From Lachnospiraceae bacterium oral taxon 096 (GTDB taxonomy: Bacteria; Bacillota; Clostridia; Lachnospirales; Lachnospiraceae): a DNA stretch of 64,000 nucleotides. The notes beneath the pieces are model-generated. The model saw nothing but the letters and a program-made list of their open reading frames with translations. It was not told the origin of the DNA and did not search any database. Location of the stretch: NCBI GenBank assembly GCA_018141845.1, contig CP073340.1, positions 1,575,001 through 1,639,000 on the forward strand. Reading direction: 5' to 3'. The position numbers were made by a program, and so were the translations under genes. This document shows positions 50,653-59,635 of the stretch, piece after piece (positions within the stretch are counted from its first letter, which is position 1; each line of letters opens with the position of its first letter).

Positions 50653-52278
50653 ATGGCAGAAGTAGAGAACAATGTGGCACAAACACAGGATGTCGTACTG
50701 ACAAGAGTGCCCGTAGCGGATACGAAGGCAAAGAAAAAGACAACAGGAAGCAAGTGGTTAAAAGGGATAGGTTGTGGTATATTGGTGATTGCAGGTGCAA
50801 TCAGCATTGGTTATGTCATCAAGGCACAGACCTTTAATAAAAAGTTTTTCCCAAACACCTATATCAATGGAATCAATGTCTCTTATATGACACCGGAGCA
50901 GGTGCAGGATATTATTAAGGGACAGATTGCAAATTATCAAATTGTCATCAAGTCAAGAGGCAATGGCGAGGAAATTTTTAAGGGCTCAAGTGTTGGTCTA
51001 CACTATGTGCCAGATGAAACTTTAAAGAAAATGGTGGATGATCAAAAGATTTTACAGTGGCTTCCACATATGAAGAAAAAGGATGATTTGACAGTTGAAA
51101 CCAATGTTGAACTCGATGAAGGTCTCTTTGATGGTTCTGTGGTCAAGTTAAAGGCACTGGATGAGGCGACATTTGTTGCTCCAGAAGATGCAAAAGTTTC
51201 TAGTTATGTCAGTGGAAAAGGATTTAGTATTGTTCCAGAAGTGGATGGAAATCAATTGGATGTGGCAAAGGCCAAGGAGGTCATTAAGCAATCTATGCTT
51301 ACGATGCAGCCAGAGATTGATTTAGATGCAAATGGCAACAGTCTCTATGCCAATCCAAAGGTTCGTGCAAATGATACCCAATTGATTGAGGCAAAGGATG
51401 AGATGAATAAGTACGCTTCGGCAAAGATTACCTATTCTGTGGGTGAGACCTTGTCTGGTGAGACCATTAGCAAGTGGTTGAGCGTGGGTGGGGATGGAAA
51501 AGCAGTCATTAGTGATAGTAAGATTGCAGACTATGTCAAGTCTATGGCAAAGAAGTATGATACCTATAATAAGGCAAAGACTCTCCAGATGACAGGTGGC
51601 GGAACAGTGACCATCTCTGGCGGAAGTTATGGTTGGAAGATTAATCAAAGTGCAGAGGCAGCACAGATTAAAAAGATTATTACTGAGGGAAAACAAGTTT
51701 CAAGGGATTTTGTCTACTCGAGAAAGGCAGCTTCTCACGGAAGCAATGACTATGGCAATTCCTATGTCGAAGTCAATCTCTCCGCACAGAAGGTGTATTT
51801 TTACAAAAATGGAGGACTGGTGATTTCTTCAGATTTTGTATCTGGAAATCTTTCCAAGGGAATGGCGACACCAGGGGGAGCTTACAGCGTTGCTTATAAG
51901 CAAAAAGATGCGATCTTAAAGGGTCAAGGCTATGCCTCACCGGTAAGTTTTTGGATGCCATTTAATAATGGCATTGGCTTCCATGATGCCCCTTGGAGAT
52001 CTTCATTTGGTGGATCCATTTATAAGACCAGTGGTTCCCATGGTTGTATTAATTTGCCACCATCTGTAGCCAAGGTATTTTATGAAAATATTAGCGAGGG
52101 ATATCCAGTTCTTTGTTTCTATACCAATAGTGCGACAACGGCACCAGCTGCTGCACCAGTAGCACAGCCTTCACAGGCTCCAGAGGAAACAAAGGCTCCG
52201 ACATCAGAGACAGTGGCCAATTCGGCACCAACAAAGTCTTCTGAGGCCGCTGCAGTGGAGGCACCAAAGGCCAATTAA
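50653..52278 (+). CDS. Membrane-anchored L,D-transpeptidase with PG-binding domains
   Basis: 541 residues. One N-terminal membrane helix (about 37-57) with no cleavage site. Two copies of a PG_binding_4-like domain (about 75-205 and 210-345) follow. The YkuD catalytic domain (about 370-490) has conserved His444 (IGFHDAPW) and the active-site motif SGSHGCINLPP with Cys465. A disordered Ala/Pro/Thr-rich tail (493-541) ends the protein. It cross-links peptidoglycan stems through 3-3 bonds outside the membrane or attaches proteins to the wall. AGGAAAG precedes the start. Confidence 0.93.
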   Translation: MAEVENNVAQTQDVVLTRVPVADTKAKKKTTGSKWLKGIGCGILVIAGAISIGYVIKAQTFNKKFFPNTYINGINVSYMTPEQVQDIIKGQIANYQIVIKSRGNGEEIFKGSSVGLHYVPDETLKKMVDDQKILQWLPHMKKKDDLTVETNVELDEGLFDGSVVKLKALDEATFVAPEDAKVSSYVSGKGFSIVPEVDGNQLDVAKAKEVIKQSMLTMQPEIDLDANGNSLYANPKVRANDTQLIEAKDEMNKYASAKITYSVGETLSGETISKWLSVGGDGKAVISDSKIADYVKSMAKKYDTYNKAKTLQMTGGGTVTISGGSYGWKINQSAEAAQIKKIITEGKQVSRDFVYSRKAASHGSNDYGNSYVEVNLSAQKVYFYKNGGLVISSDFVSGNLSKGMATPGGAYSVAYKQKDAILKGQGYASPVSFWMPFNNGIGFHDAPWRSSFGGSIYKTSGSHGCINLPPSVAKVFYENISEGYPVLCFYTNSATTAPAAAPVAQPSQAPEETKAPTSETVANSAPTKSSEAAAVEAPKAN

Positions 52279-52299
52279 GTAAGATAGTGGGGAAATGTG

Positions 52300-52857
52300 A
52301 TGAGAGTAATTGCAGGAAAGGCAAGAAGACTCCAATTAAAGACAATCCCTGGCGATGCGACAAGACCAACGACAGATAAAATCAAGGAAACGATTTTTAA
52401 TATGTTGATGCCGATTTTGCCTGAGTCAAGATTTTTAGATATCTTTTCAGGCAGTGGAGGCATAGCGATAGAAGCGCTCAGTAGGGGCGCTTCTTATGCT
52501 GTTTTGATTGAAAAAAATCCAAGAGCAGTGGAAATGATTCGGGAGAATTTAAAGACCACCCATCTAGCAGAGGATGCACGCATTATGCCGGGGGATTTTC
52601 GATATGGACTAAAAAAGTTAGAGCAGACAGAAAAGGAGCCATTTGACATTATATTCATGGATCCACCGTATAATCATCAAATGGAAAATGAGGTACTTGA
52701 TATTTTAGAGAATTCTTCATTCATTGATGAGCATACCTTGATTATTGTGGAAATGTCTAAGGAGACGGATATTTCTACCATCTCTGACCAGATATGGGAG
52801 CTTACAAAAGTCAAAGAATATAAAACAAATAAGCATATATTTTTGCGAAGGAGATAA
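52300..52857 (+). CDS. rsmD: 16S rRNA (guanine-966) N2-methyltransferase
   Basis: 185 residues from ATG 52300 (a GTG at 52297 is adjacent). The N-terminus [13 protein letters not shown] and [16 protein letters not shown] are typical. The SAM-binding strand is [20 protein letters not shown], and the catalytic motif is MDPPYN. It methylates G966-equivalent of 16S rRNA. It is followed by coaD after 2 bases, the usual rsmD-coaD pair. Confidence 0.94.
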   Translation: MRVIAGKARRLQLKTIPGDATRPTTDKIKETIFNMLMPILPESRFLDIFSGSGGIAIEALSRGASYAVLIEKNPRAVEMIRENLKTTHLAEDARIMPGDFRYGLKKLEQTEKEPFDIIFMDPPYNHQMENEVLDILENSSFIDEHTLIIVEMSKETDISTISDQIWELTKVKEYKTNKHIFLRRR

Positions 52858-52859
52858 AT

Positions 52860-53336
52860 ATGAAGATTGCAGTATATCCAGGCAGTTTTGATCCTGTCAC
52901 CCATGGACATATGGACATTATTCGCAGATCAGCTTCTGTATTTGACAAATTGATTGTTGGTGTCTTGCGCAATAAGTCAAAAAATCCATTGTTTACAGTG
53001 CAAGAGCGTGTTAAAATGATACAAGAAGTAACTTCAGATATAGAAAATGTTGAGGTTGTCGATTTTGACGGGTTATTAATTGACTTTGTTCACAAAGTAG
53101 GTGCAAAAGCCATTGTTCGAGGTCTACGTGCTGTGACAGACTTTGAATACGAGTTGCAGATGTCCTTGACGAATAAGGTCATTGCACCAGATGTAGAGAC
53201 TGTATTTTTGACAACAAATTTACAATATTCATATCTAAGTTCTAGCATTGTCAAGGAGATTGCTTCCTACAATGGAGATATCAGCCACTTTGTGGACAAA
53301 AGAGTGGAAAAGGCTATACAGGATAAGATGAAATAA
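52860..53336 (+). CDS. coaD: Phosphopantetheine adenylyltransferase
   Basis: 158 residues. The nucleotidyltransferase motif is [18 protein letters not shown] with the HxGH signature; the second motif is [13 protein letters not shown]. It makes dephospho-CoA, the fourth step of coenzyme A synthesis. AGGAG at 52849-52853 gives the start. Confidence 0.97.
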   Translation: MKIAVYPGSFDPVTHGHMDIIRRSASVFDKLIVGVLRNKSKNPLFTVQERVKMIQEVTSDIENVEVVDFDGLLIDFVHKVGAKAIVRGLRAVTDFEYELQMSLTNKVIAPDVETVFLTTNLQYSYLSSSIVKEIASYNGDISHFVDKRVEKAIQDKMK

Positions 53337-53350
53337 CAAGGAGTGTCCAT

Positions 53351-53983
53351 ATGAGTAGAATTGAACAGATTATTGACGATATAGAGACATTTATCAATGG
53401 CTGCAAGATGGTTCCGCTTTCTTCGTCAAAAATCGCAGTAAACAAAGAAGAGATGAAGGAATATTTAGCTGATTTGCGGGAAGAAATTCCAGTGGAGATT
53501 AAACAATATCAGAGAGTATTGAGCAATCAGGAGGCGATTATTGCTGATGCGAAGTTACAAGCCAGCAGTATTGTGGCCAATGCCAATCGAATGACAGAGG
53601 AACTGACCAATGAACATGAGATTATGCAAAAGGCCTATGCTAGGGCAGAAGAGATGATACAAGAAGCACAATTACGAGCAGAGGATATTGTCAACAATGC
53701 AACAGCAGAGGCAAACGATGTCAAGACAGCAGCGATTCAGTATACAGATGAACTCTTGAGCAATGTACAGAGTATGTTACAAAGTTCACTTGGGGGAGCA
53801 CAATCCAAGTTTGATCAATTTACTTCGGATTTGAGATTGACCATTCGCACGATTGACCAAAATCGCAATGATTTGGCAAGAAGTTATAACGAGGTTGTGC
53901 CACCAGAGCAAAACGAGCAAAATGACGAGCTGGAAAGCTATGATGATGGGCAGCAGATGGGCTACTACAGCAATCAAGAATAA
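53351..53983 (+). CDS. Coiled-coil protein of unknown function downstream of coaD
   Basis: 210 residues, no signal or membrane helix. Residues about 55-165 form a long heptad-rich coiled coil with the Ala-rich pattern AYARAEEMIQEAQLRAEDIV, similar to ATP-synthase b/E subunits and DivIVA-type proteins. The C-terminus is acidic and Asn/Gln-rich. The position after coaD is shared with clostridial genes often labelled 'ATPase', a label based only on the coiled coil. A terminator follows directly. Confidence 0.7.
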   Translation: MSRIEQIIDDIETFINGCKMVPLSSSKIAVNKEEMKEYLADLREEIPVEIKQYQRVLSNQEAIIADAKLQASSIVANANRMTEELTNEHEIMQKAYARAEEMIQEAQLRAEDIVNNATAEANDVKTAAIQYTDELLSNVQSMLQSSLGGAQSKFDQFTSDLRLTIRTIDQNRNDLARSYNEVVPPEQNEQNDELESYDDGQQMGYYSNQE

Positions 53984-53997
53984 AAGAGTTTGTAAGG

Positions 53998-54026
53998 GCG
54001 TGCCGAGGATTTTGGGCACGCTTTTT
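53998..54026 (+). terminator. Terminator after the coiled-coil gene
   Basis: GCGTGCC (53998-54004) pairs with GGCACGC (54015-54021) around a 10-base loop, followed by TTTTT. Confidence 0.88.
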
Positions 54027-54046
54027 GATTACTTTGGAGGAAGAAG

Positions 54047-55393
54047 ATGATACAAGAAAAGGATTTGCCAAAAAGTTATGTTGAGGCAATGAAAGAACTT
54101 TTGGGTGAGGAATATCCCGAGTATATTGCAACTTTACATCAAAGGGCGTTTGGTGGTGTGCGAGCCAATACATTAAAGGTCAGCCCAGAAAAGATGTGTG
54201 AGCTTTTAAAGAGTGATTTAAGAAAGGTACCTTGGGTGGAGACGGGATTTTATACAGATGAAAACCGGGGACTTTCAAGAAGCCCTTATTACTATGCAGG
54301 GCTTTATTATATTCAAGAACCTTCGGCGATGACACCAGCTTCGGTTAGCCAAGTTCGCCCAGGCGATCGAGTGCTCGATTTATGTGCAGCCCCTGGGGGA
54401 AAAAGCACGCAAATTGCAGCAAAGCTACAGGGAGAAGGTGTGCTAGTCACCAATGACTTGAGTAATTCAAGAGCGAAGGCCTTGCTAAAAAATATTGAGG
54501 TTTCTGGCGTTGGCAATGCGTTGATTACTTGTGAGGAGCCAGCAAAACTTGCGAAGGTCTATCCAGAATTTTTTGATGTCATTTTAGTGGATGCTCCGTG
54601 TTCGGGAGAGGGAATGTTTCGAAGAGACAATGCGGTATTTCAAGCCTATTTGAAGCGAGGACCAGAATTTTTTGCACCGATTCAGAGAGAAATTCTTGAA
54701 GAGGCAGCAAAGATGTTAAGACCTGGGGGACATTTGGTGTATTCGACCTGCACCTATGCAAAGATGGAGGACGAAGATACACTATGTGCATTTTTGGAAA
54801 AGCATCCAGAATTTTCAATTGATCCACTCCAGATGGAAAAAGGATTTACGGAGTCAAAAATTTTGCCAGGGACGATACGACTTTTCCCACATAAAATTGA
54901 CGGAGAGGGTCATTTTGTGGCAAGATTAAAAAAAGAAGGAGCTATAGAGCACACGACGCACCATATCAATCAAAAAAAGGTGAAATTACCAAAGGAAGTG
55001 GAAGAATTTTTGCATCATATCAAGAGGAATTGGGAGAGTGAACGCTTTTATATCAACAGAGAATATGTTTATTATCTTCCAAGAGAGGCAAAGCTAGATC
55101 GCTCTCTTCGCTATTTACGCACAGGACTTTTGCTTGGGCGAATCAACAATAAGCGATTTGAACCATCTCAGGCTTTGGCAATGAATTTAAAGATGCAGGA
55201 GTGGGACAATCCTGTGAATCTTTCCATTGATGACCCTCGGGTTCTTCGCTATCTAAAAGGGGAGACATTGGAGGCACAAGATGAGGGAAGTGGCTATCGT
55301 TTAGTGTGTGTAGAAGGATATCCCCTCGGTTTTGTCAAGCAAGATCGCATGCGATTAAAGAATAAGTATTACCCAGGTTGGAGGATGATGTAA
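54047..55393 (+). CDS. RsmB/NOP-family RNA (cytosine-C5) methyltransferase, RsmF-like
   Basis: 448 residues. The SAM-binding core is VLDLCAAPGGKSTQIAAKL. The catalytic Cys pair is in VDAPCSGEGMFRR (Pro-Cys) and VYSTCTYAKMED (Thr-Cys). The C-terminal RsmF/PUA-like extension (about 330-448) contains GLLLGRINNKRFEPS. It methylates a cytosine in 16S rRNA; the exact position is unknown. It is the first gene of a tight run that reaches recU. Confidence 0.92.
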   Translation: MIQEKDLPKSYVEAMKELLGEEYPEYIATLHQRAFGGVRANTLKVSPEKMCELLKSDLRKVPWVETGFYTDENRGLSRSPYYYAGLYYIQEPSAMTPASVSQVRPGDRVLDLCAAPGGKSTQIAAKLQGEGVLVTNDLSNSRAKALLKNIEVSGVGNALITCEEPAKLAKVYPEFFDVILVDAPCSGEGMFRRDNAVFQAYLKRGPEFFAPIQREILEEAAKMLRPGGHLVYSTCTYAKMEDEDTLCAFLEKHPEFSIDPLQMEKGFTESKILPGTIRLFPHKIDGEGHFVARLKKEGAIEHTTHHINQKKVKLPKEVEEFLHHIKRNWESERFYINREYVYYLPREAKLDRSLRYLRTGLLLGRINNKRFEPSQALAMNLKMQEWDNPVNLSIDDPRVLRYLKGETLEAQDEGSGYRLVCVEGYPLGFVKQDRMRLKNKYYPGWRMM

Positions 55394-56119
55394 GTGATAC
55401 TACGACTGGACAAGTATTTGGCCAATCAAGGTATTGGCACAAGGAGTGAGGTAAAGAAATGGATTGGCACTGGAAAAGTCTGTGTCAATGGGGAAGTCGT
55501 CAAAAAGCCAGAAGTGAAGGTAAACAGTGAAAAAGATGAGATTGTGGTTTCTGGCAAAGTACTAGTCTATGAAGAGTTTGAATATTATCTACTCAATAAG
55601 CCAGCAGGGGTGATTACAGCGACATCAGATCAAAGGCATAAGACGGTGATGGATTTATTGGATGTTACAAGAAAGGGATTGGTTCCTGTTGGGCGGTTGG
55701 ATATTGACACGGAGGGGCTGCTGTTGATTACCAATGATGGTCAGCTTGCTCACCAGTTGCTCTCTCCAACTCACCATGTGGAAAAAGTATATTTTGCACA
55801 TATCGAAGGAAAATTGCCAGATAATGCCAAGGAGCAGTTTTTGGCGGGGCTAGACATTGGGGAAAAGAAAAAGACATTGCCAGCAAAGCTTGAAGTTCTT
55901 GGAAAAAAAGAAGAATACACCTTAGTCAATGTGACTTTGTGTGAGGGAAAGTTTCATCAAGTAAAGCGAATGTTTCAAGCTCTTAATTGTGAGGTAGTCT
56001 ATTTAAAGCGAGTAAAAATGGGAGGGCTAAGTCTGAGTGATGATTTAGCTCCTGGTGAATATAAAAAATTATCAGAGGAAGAAATCAATGTTATCAAATG
56101 TGGAAGCAGTACTATTTGA
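55394..56119 (+). CDS. RsuA/RluB-family pseudouridine synthase
   Basis: 241 residues from GTG 55394, which follows the previous stop directly; GGAGG at 55380-55384. The S4 domain (RLDKYLANQGIGTRSEVKKW) is followed by the catalytic motif GRLDIDTEGLLLITNDG and the family end motif EGKFHQVKRMF. It modifies 16S or 23S rRNA. Confidence 0.93.
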   Translation: MILRLDKYLANQGIGTRSEVKKWIGTGKVCVNGEVVKKPEVKVNSEKDEIVVSGKVLVYEEFEYYLLNKPAGVITATSDQRHKTVMDLLDVTRKGLVPVGRLDIDTEGLLLITNDGQLAHQLLSPTHHVEKVYFAHIEGKLPDNAKEQFLAGLDIGEKKKTLPAKLEVLGKKEEYTLVNVTLCEGKFHQVKRMFQALNCEVVYLKRVKMGGLSLSDDLAPGEYKKLSEEEINVIKCGSSTI

Positions 56120-56771
56120 CCTCGATGGGACGCTGGTGGATTCGATGTGGATGTGGAAGGCCATTGATGTTGCTTATTTGCAGCAATTTGGCATGGAATG
56201 TCCGAAGGATTTGTCCGATACCATTGAGGGAATGGGTTTTACGGAGACGGCACAATACTTTAAGAAAAGATTTGGTTTGCCCAGAGAAGTCGAGGAGATC
56301 AAGAGGGATTGGGTGGAAATGACACTGGATAAATATAAGAATGAAGTGCCATTAAAAGCGGGAGCCAAGGAATTTTTGGATGAATTGAAAAAAAGGGAAG
56401 TAAAAATGGGCATTGCCACAAGCAATAGCAGAGAAATTGTCCATGCAGTGCTTTCTTCTCTAGGTGTGGAAGATTATTTTCATCAAGTGCTTACATCCTG
56501 TGATGTGAAGAGGGGAAAGCCTTCACCAGATATTTATTTGACCTGTGCAGAGAAATTAGAGGTTGAGCCAAAAAATTGTTTAGTCTTTGAAGATGTGGTG
56601 GCAGGAATTTTGGCAGGAAAGCGTGCCAATATGCAGGTCTGTGCGATTGAAGATGCCCATTCTGCCGATATGAGAGAGGAAAAAAAGGCATTGGCCGATT
56701 ATTACATAAAAGATTACAAAAACTGTCAACAGTGGTTTGTGGGAGGAAAGAATGAGAATTGCAATTATTAG
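56088..56771 (+). CDS. HAD-superfamily phosphatase, beta-phosphoglucomutase-like
   Basis: 227 residues from ATG 56088 (AGAGGAAG upstream), overlapping the previous gene by 32 bases; the longer frame would start further inside it. HAD motif I is FDLDGTLVDS, motif II is IATSNS, motif III has Lys in VKRGKPSPDIYL, and motif IV is CLVFEDVVAGI. The helical cap is type C1. It probably acts on a phosphosugar or nucleotide; the substrate is unknown. Confidence 0.88.
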   Translation: MLSNVEAVLFDLDGTLVDSMWMWKAIDVAYLQQFGMECPKDLSDTIEGMGFTETAQYFKKRFGLPREVEEIKRDWVEMTLDKYKNEVPLKAGAKEFLDELKKREVKMGIATSNSREIVHAVLSSLGVEDYFHQVLTSCDVKRGKPSPDIYLTCAEKLEVEPKNCLVFEDVVAGILAGKRANMQVCAIEDAHSADMREEKKALADYYIKDYKNCQQWFVGGKNENCNY

Positions 56772-57522
56772 TGGTGCTTCTTCTGGGCTTGGAATGGAAA
56801 TGACCGAGCAAATTGCAAAGAAGTTTAAAAATTTAGATGAGATTTGGGTGATTGCTAGGAGAAGGGAAAAGCTCTATGAACTAAAGAAGAAGGTAGAAAA
56901 AGAACAAAAGGTCAATATTCGACCATTTGTTGGTTCAGTGGAGGACGAGCGATTTTTAGAGCACTTTGAAAGGTTCTTAGAGAAAGAAAGACCAAAAGTA
57001 AAGATTTTAGTCAATGCGGCGGGATTTGGCTTATTGGAAGAGATTGGAGAGTGCACAAGAAAAGAAGAGACGGACATGATTCGGGTCAATTGTGTGGCAT
57101 TGACAGAGTTAACCAATATTGTGCTTTCGCATATGCGTGGACGAGCATTGATCCTTAACTTTGCTTCGGCGGCAGCGTTTATGCCACAGCCACAATTTGG
57201 CATTTATGCGGCAACCAAGGCCTATGTCTATTCCTATTCTAGGTCATTGCAGATGGAATTAAAAAAGAGAAAAATCAATGTCTGTGCAGTCTGCCCAGGA
57301 CCTGTGGCCACAGAATTTTTTGACATTGCTCAAAAGTACAAGAGTGTGGCTTTTTACAAGCACCTTGTGATGGCGGACAAAAAGAAGGTAGTAAAAAGAG
57401 CACTAAAGGATGTGGTGGCAGGAAAATCCACTTCTGTATATGGACTGAGCATCAATGTATTTCGCATTTTGGCAAAGCTTTGTCCGTGGAGTTTTATTTT
57501 AAAAATCATGCAAAGAATGTAG
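56752..57522 (+). CDS. Short-chain dehydrogenase/reductase
   Basis: 256 residues from ATG 56752 with GGGAGG at 56741-56746, overlapping the HAD gene by 20 bases. The nucleotide-binding motif is SGASSGLGMEM, NAAGFGLL is the NNAG-type motif, and the catalytic Ser and YxxxK are in NFASAAAF and YAATKAYVYSYSR. NADPH is likely from the Arg pair after the second strand (ARRREK). The substrate is unknown. Confidence 0.9.
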   Translation: MRIAIISGASSGLGMEMTEQIAKKFKNLDEIWVIARRREKLYELKKKVEKEQKVNIRPFVGSVEDERFLEHFERFLEKERPKVKILVNAAGFGLLEEIGECTRKEETDMIRVNCVALTELTNIVLSHMRGRALILNFASAAAFMPQPQFGIYAATKAYVYSYSRSLQMELKKRKINVCAVCPGPVATEFFDIAQKYKSVAFYKHLVMADKKKVVKRALKDVVAGKSTSVYGLSINVFRILAKLCPWSFILKIMQRM

Positions 57523-57532
57523 GAGAAGATGA

Positions 57533-58099
57533 TTGAAGGTAGAAAAGGGAAGTTATGGATACCGAAAGGTATATAAAAAAAGGCAGGGGGCAATGATCTT
57601 TATCTTTTTGGTGGCGATTTTGGCACAGGTCATTGCATCAAAATTAGTGGTCAGTCAAAATTTTAGTAGAATTTTGATTGTGATGTCCATTTTGACTGTT
57701 CTACCTATGGCAAATTTGGCATCACCGTTTTTGGCTACATTTCGCTATCAAACGCCCAGTCAAGAAGAAATGAAAAAGATTCTTGCGTTTTCAGATAGAG
57801 GGGAAATCCTTTTTGATTTAGTCGTGACCATGAGAGAACAAATTATGCCTTTGGATTATGTGATGATTGTGCCAGGATATGCCCTTTGTTATATGCCAAA
57901 TACCAAGGCCAAGGTCGATGTGGGCAGGGAGTTTTTAGAAAAAAATTTTAAGGACAATGGGGCAAGTTGTAAGATTAGTATCTATAAGGACTGGAAAGAT
58001 TATCTTCGAGTACTGGACAAATTATCAATTTCCAAGGAGCAAGGAAGCGATAGAAAGATCGAAAAGATTAAGGAATTGTTTCTCAGCCTTTCGGTGTAG
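57533..58099 (+). CDS. Uncharacterised membrane protein (188 aa)
   Basis: TTG start at 57533 with AGGAG at 57521-57525. Two N-terminal hydrophobic segments (about 20-38 and 45-65: AMIFIFLVAILAQVIAS and ILIVMSILTVLPMANLA) precede a soluble part of 120 residues with the motif LDYVMIVPGYALCYMPN. The C-terminus is basic. I do not recognise the family. The tight placement between the SDR and a pseudouridine synthase suggests a membrane-linked accessory role. Confidence 0.65.
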   Translation: MKVEKGSYGYRKVYKKRQGAMIFIFLVAILAQVIASKLVVSQNFSRILIVMSILTVLPMANLASPFLATFRYQTPSQEEMKKILAFSDRGEILFDLVVTMREQIMPLDYVMIVPGYALCYMPNTKAKVDVGREFLEKNFKDNGASCKISIYKDWKDYLRVLDKLSISKEQGSDRKIEKIKELFLSLSV

Positions 58100-58107
58100 G
58101 AGGAAGA

Positions 58108-59067
58108 ATGCAAGAGATTGTCGTGGGAAAAAATGAGAGCGGACAGAGAATAGACAAATTACTTGGAAAGTATTTGAGTGAGGCGAGCAAGGGATTTTTG
58201 TATAAGATGATGAGAAAGAAAAACATTACACTCAACGACAAAAAATGCGTTGGAAATGAAATGCTTTCTCAGGGAGATTGCATTCGGCTGTGGCTGGCAG
58301 AGGAGACCATTGAAAAATTTAAATCAAAGCCAAAGAAGGAGTTTGCAAAAACCTTGCTCAAACTAGAAGAGATTGTGTATGAGGATGAAGATATTTTGGT
58401 GATGAACAAGCCGGCAGGGCTTCTTTCTCAAAAGGCCGAGCCAAATGACATTTCGGCCAATGAAATTTTTATTCAATATTTATTGGAGAGTGGGCAAATT
58501 TCTACCAAGGATTTGTCCACCTTCTGCCCTTCGATTTGCAATCGCCTCGATCGAAATACCAGTGGACTTTTGATCTGTGGAAAGACATTAAAGGGAAGTC
58601 AAAGAATGAATGCATTGATTAAACAAAGAGGTGTAAAGAAGGAATATCTGGCTATTGTTGAGGGGAAAATCGCTAGGGGGGAAAGAATTGTCGGATGGCT
58701 TGAAAAGGATGAAAAAAAGAACAAAGTTTCACTAGTAGAAGAGGAAAAAGTAGGAGCAAAGCCCATTGAAACAGAATATCTTCCTTTGTACTATGAGAAT
58801 GGGATGACACTTTTATTGGTGCATTTGATTACAGGGCGAACCCATCAAATTCGTGCTCATCTTTCTTCCATTGCTCATCCGATTGTGGGTGATAGAAAAT
58901 ATGGAAGTGGAAGAGGAACAACACAGCAATTACATGCGTATCGCCTACAGTTTCCACCCATTGCGGATATGGAAGTTGGAGGAAAGACCTTGGTGGCCAA
59001 GGTGCCAAAAAGTTTTAAAAAATGGATGAAGGGGTATTCATGGGAACTTGGAAATCGAGAGGTCTAA
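58108..59067 (+). CDS. RluA/RluC-family pseudouridine synthase
   Basis: 319 residues. The N-terminal S4 domain is QRIDKLLGKYLSEASKGFLYKMM. The catalytic motif is NRLDRNTSGLLICGKT and the family end motif is GRTHQIRAHLSSIAHPIVGD. It modifies 23S rRNA. AGGAGGAAG lies just upstream. It is the fourth RNA-modifying enzyme of the 54-59 kb region if the methyltransferase, the RsuA-type protein and RsmD are counted. Confidence 0.93.
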   Translation: MQEIVVGKNESGQRIDKLLGKYLSEASKGFLYKMMRKKNITLNDKKCVGNEMLSQGDCIRLWLAEETIEKFKSKPKKEFAKTLLKLEEIVYEDEDILVMNKPAGLLSQKAEPNDISANEIFIQYLLESGQISTKDLSTFCPSICNRLDRNTSGLLICGKTLKGSQRMNALIKQRGVKKEYLAIVEGKIARGERIVGWLEKDEKKNKVSLVEEEKVGAKPIETEYLPLYYENGMTLLLVHLITGRTHQIRAHLSSIAHPIVGDRKYGSGRGTTQQLHAYRLQFPPIADMEVGGKTLVAKVPKSFKKWMKGYSWELGNREV

Positions 59068-59573
59068 GGGGATCAAATCTGGAGGAAATGATCAATCATT
59101 CCAATCAGGTTTATCAGGAGATGGGACTTGCTCTTATTCAAAAGATTCCAACGCCCATTACACCGATTCAAATTGATCAATCCTCTAGACAGATTACATT
59201 GGCCTATTTTAATCAAAAGTCAACGGTGGACTATATTGGCGTGGTGCAGGGGGTCGCTGTGTGCTTTGATGCCAAGGAATGCCACAGTGATACTTTTCGA
59301 TTGGCCAATGTCCATCCCCATCAGATGGTCTTTATGAAAAATTTTGAGGCACAACAGGGCGTTGCCTTTTTAATTATTCATTACACAAGAAAAAATCAAT
59401 TATATTATCTTCCCTACAGAGAGCTTGCCTATTATTGGAAGAGGATGGAGGAGGGAGGGCGAAAGAGCATAAGTTTTGAAGAAATGTGCAAGGAATATCC
59501 CATTGGTCAACATCGGGATGTCCTTGTTCACTATCTCGTGCCCTTAGGAAAAGATTTGAATGAACGAAATTAG
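59040..59573 (+). CDS. recU: Holliday-junction resolvase RecU
   Basis: 177 residues from ATG 59040, overlapping the previous gene by 28 bases; an in-frame ATG at 59022 is also possible. The start GTWKSRGLRGSNLEEMIN is typical of RecU. The catalytic region has PTPITPI, the conserved Asp/Glu in STVDYIGVVQGVAVCFDAKE, and FVIL-like FLIIHYTR. It resolves recombination junctions in Firmicutes. It is the last gene before the his operon. Confidence 0.9.
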   Translation: MGTWKSRGLRGSNLEEMINHSNQVYQEMGLALIQKIPTPITPIQIDQSSRQITLAYFNQKSTVDYIGVVQGVAVCFDAKECHSDTFRLANVHPHQMVFMKNFEAQQGVAFLIIHYTRKNQLYYLPYRELAYYWKRMEEGGRKSISFEEMCKEYPIGQHRDVLVHYLVPLGKDLNERN

Positions 59574-59574
59574 T

Positions 59575-59603
59575 TTGACATTGTTCCTCTGTTATGGTAG
59601 CAT
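59575..59603 (+). promoter_or_regulatory. Promoter of the histidine operon
   Basis: A perfect TTGACA at 59575-59580 and TAGCAT at 59598-59603 with 17-base spacing, right after the recU stop. The leader is only about 25 bases, too short for a T-box or peptide attenuator. Confidence 0.6.
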
Positions 59604-59635
59604 ACTAAAGTATAAAAGCTGAGGAGAGAAAATGA

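Noticed and set aside
59574..59635. T-box or attenuator upstream of the his operon
   Set aside because: The gap after recU is only 62 bases and contains a promoter; there is no room for such a leader and no T-box sequence.
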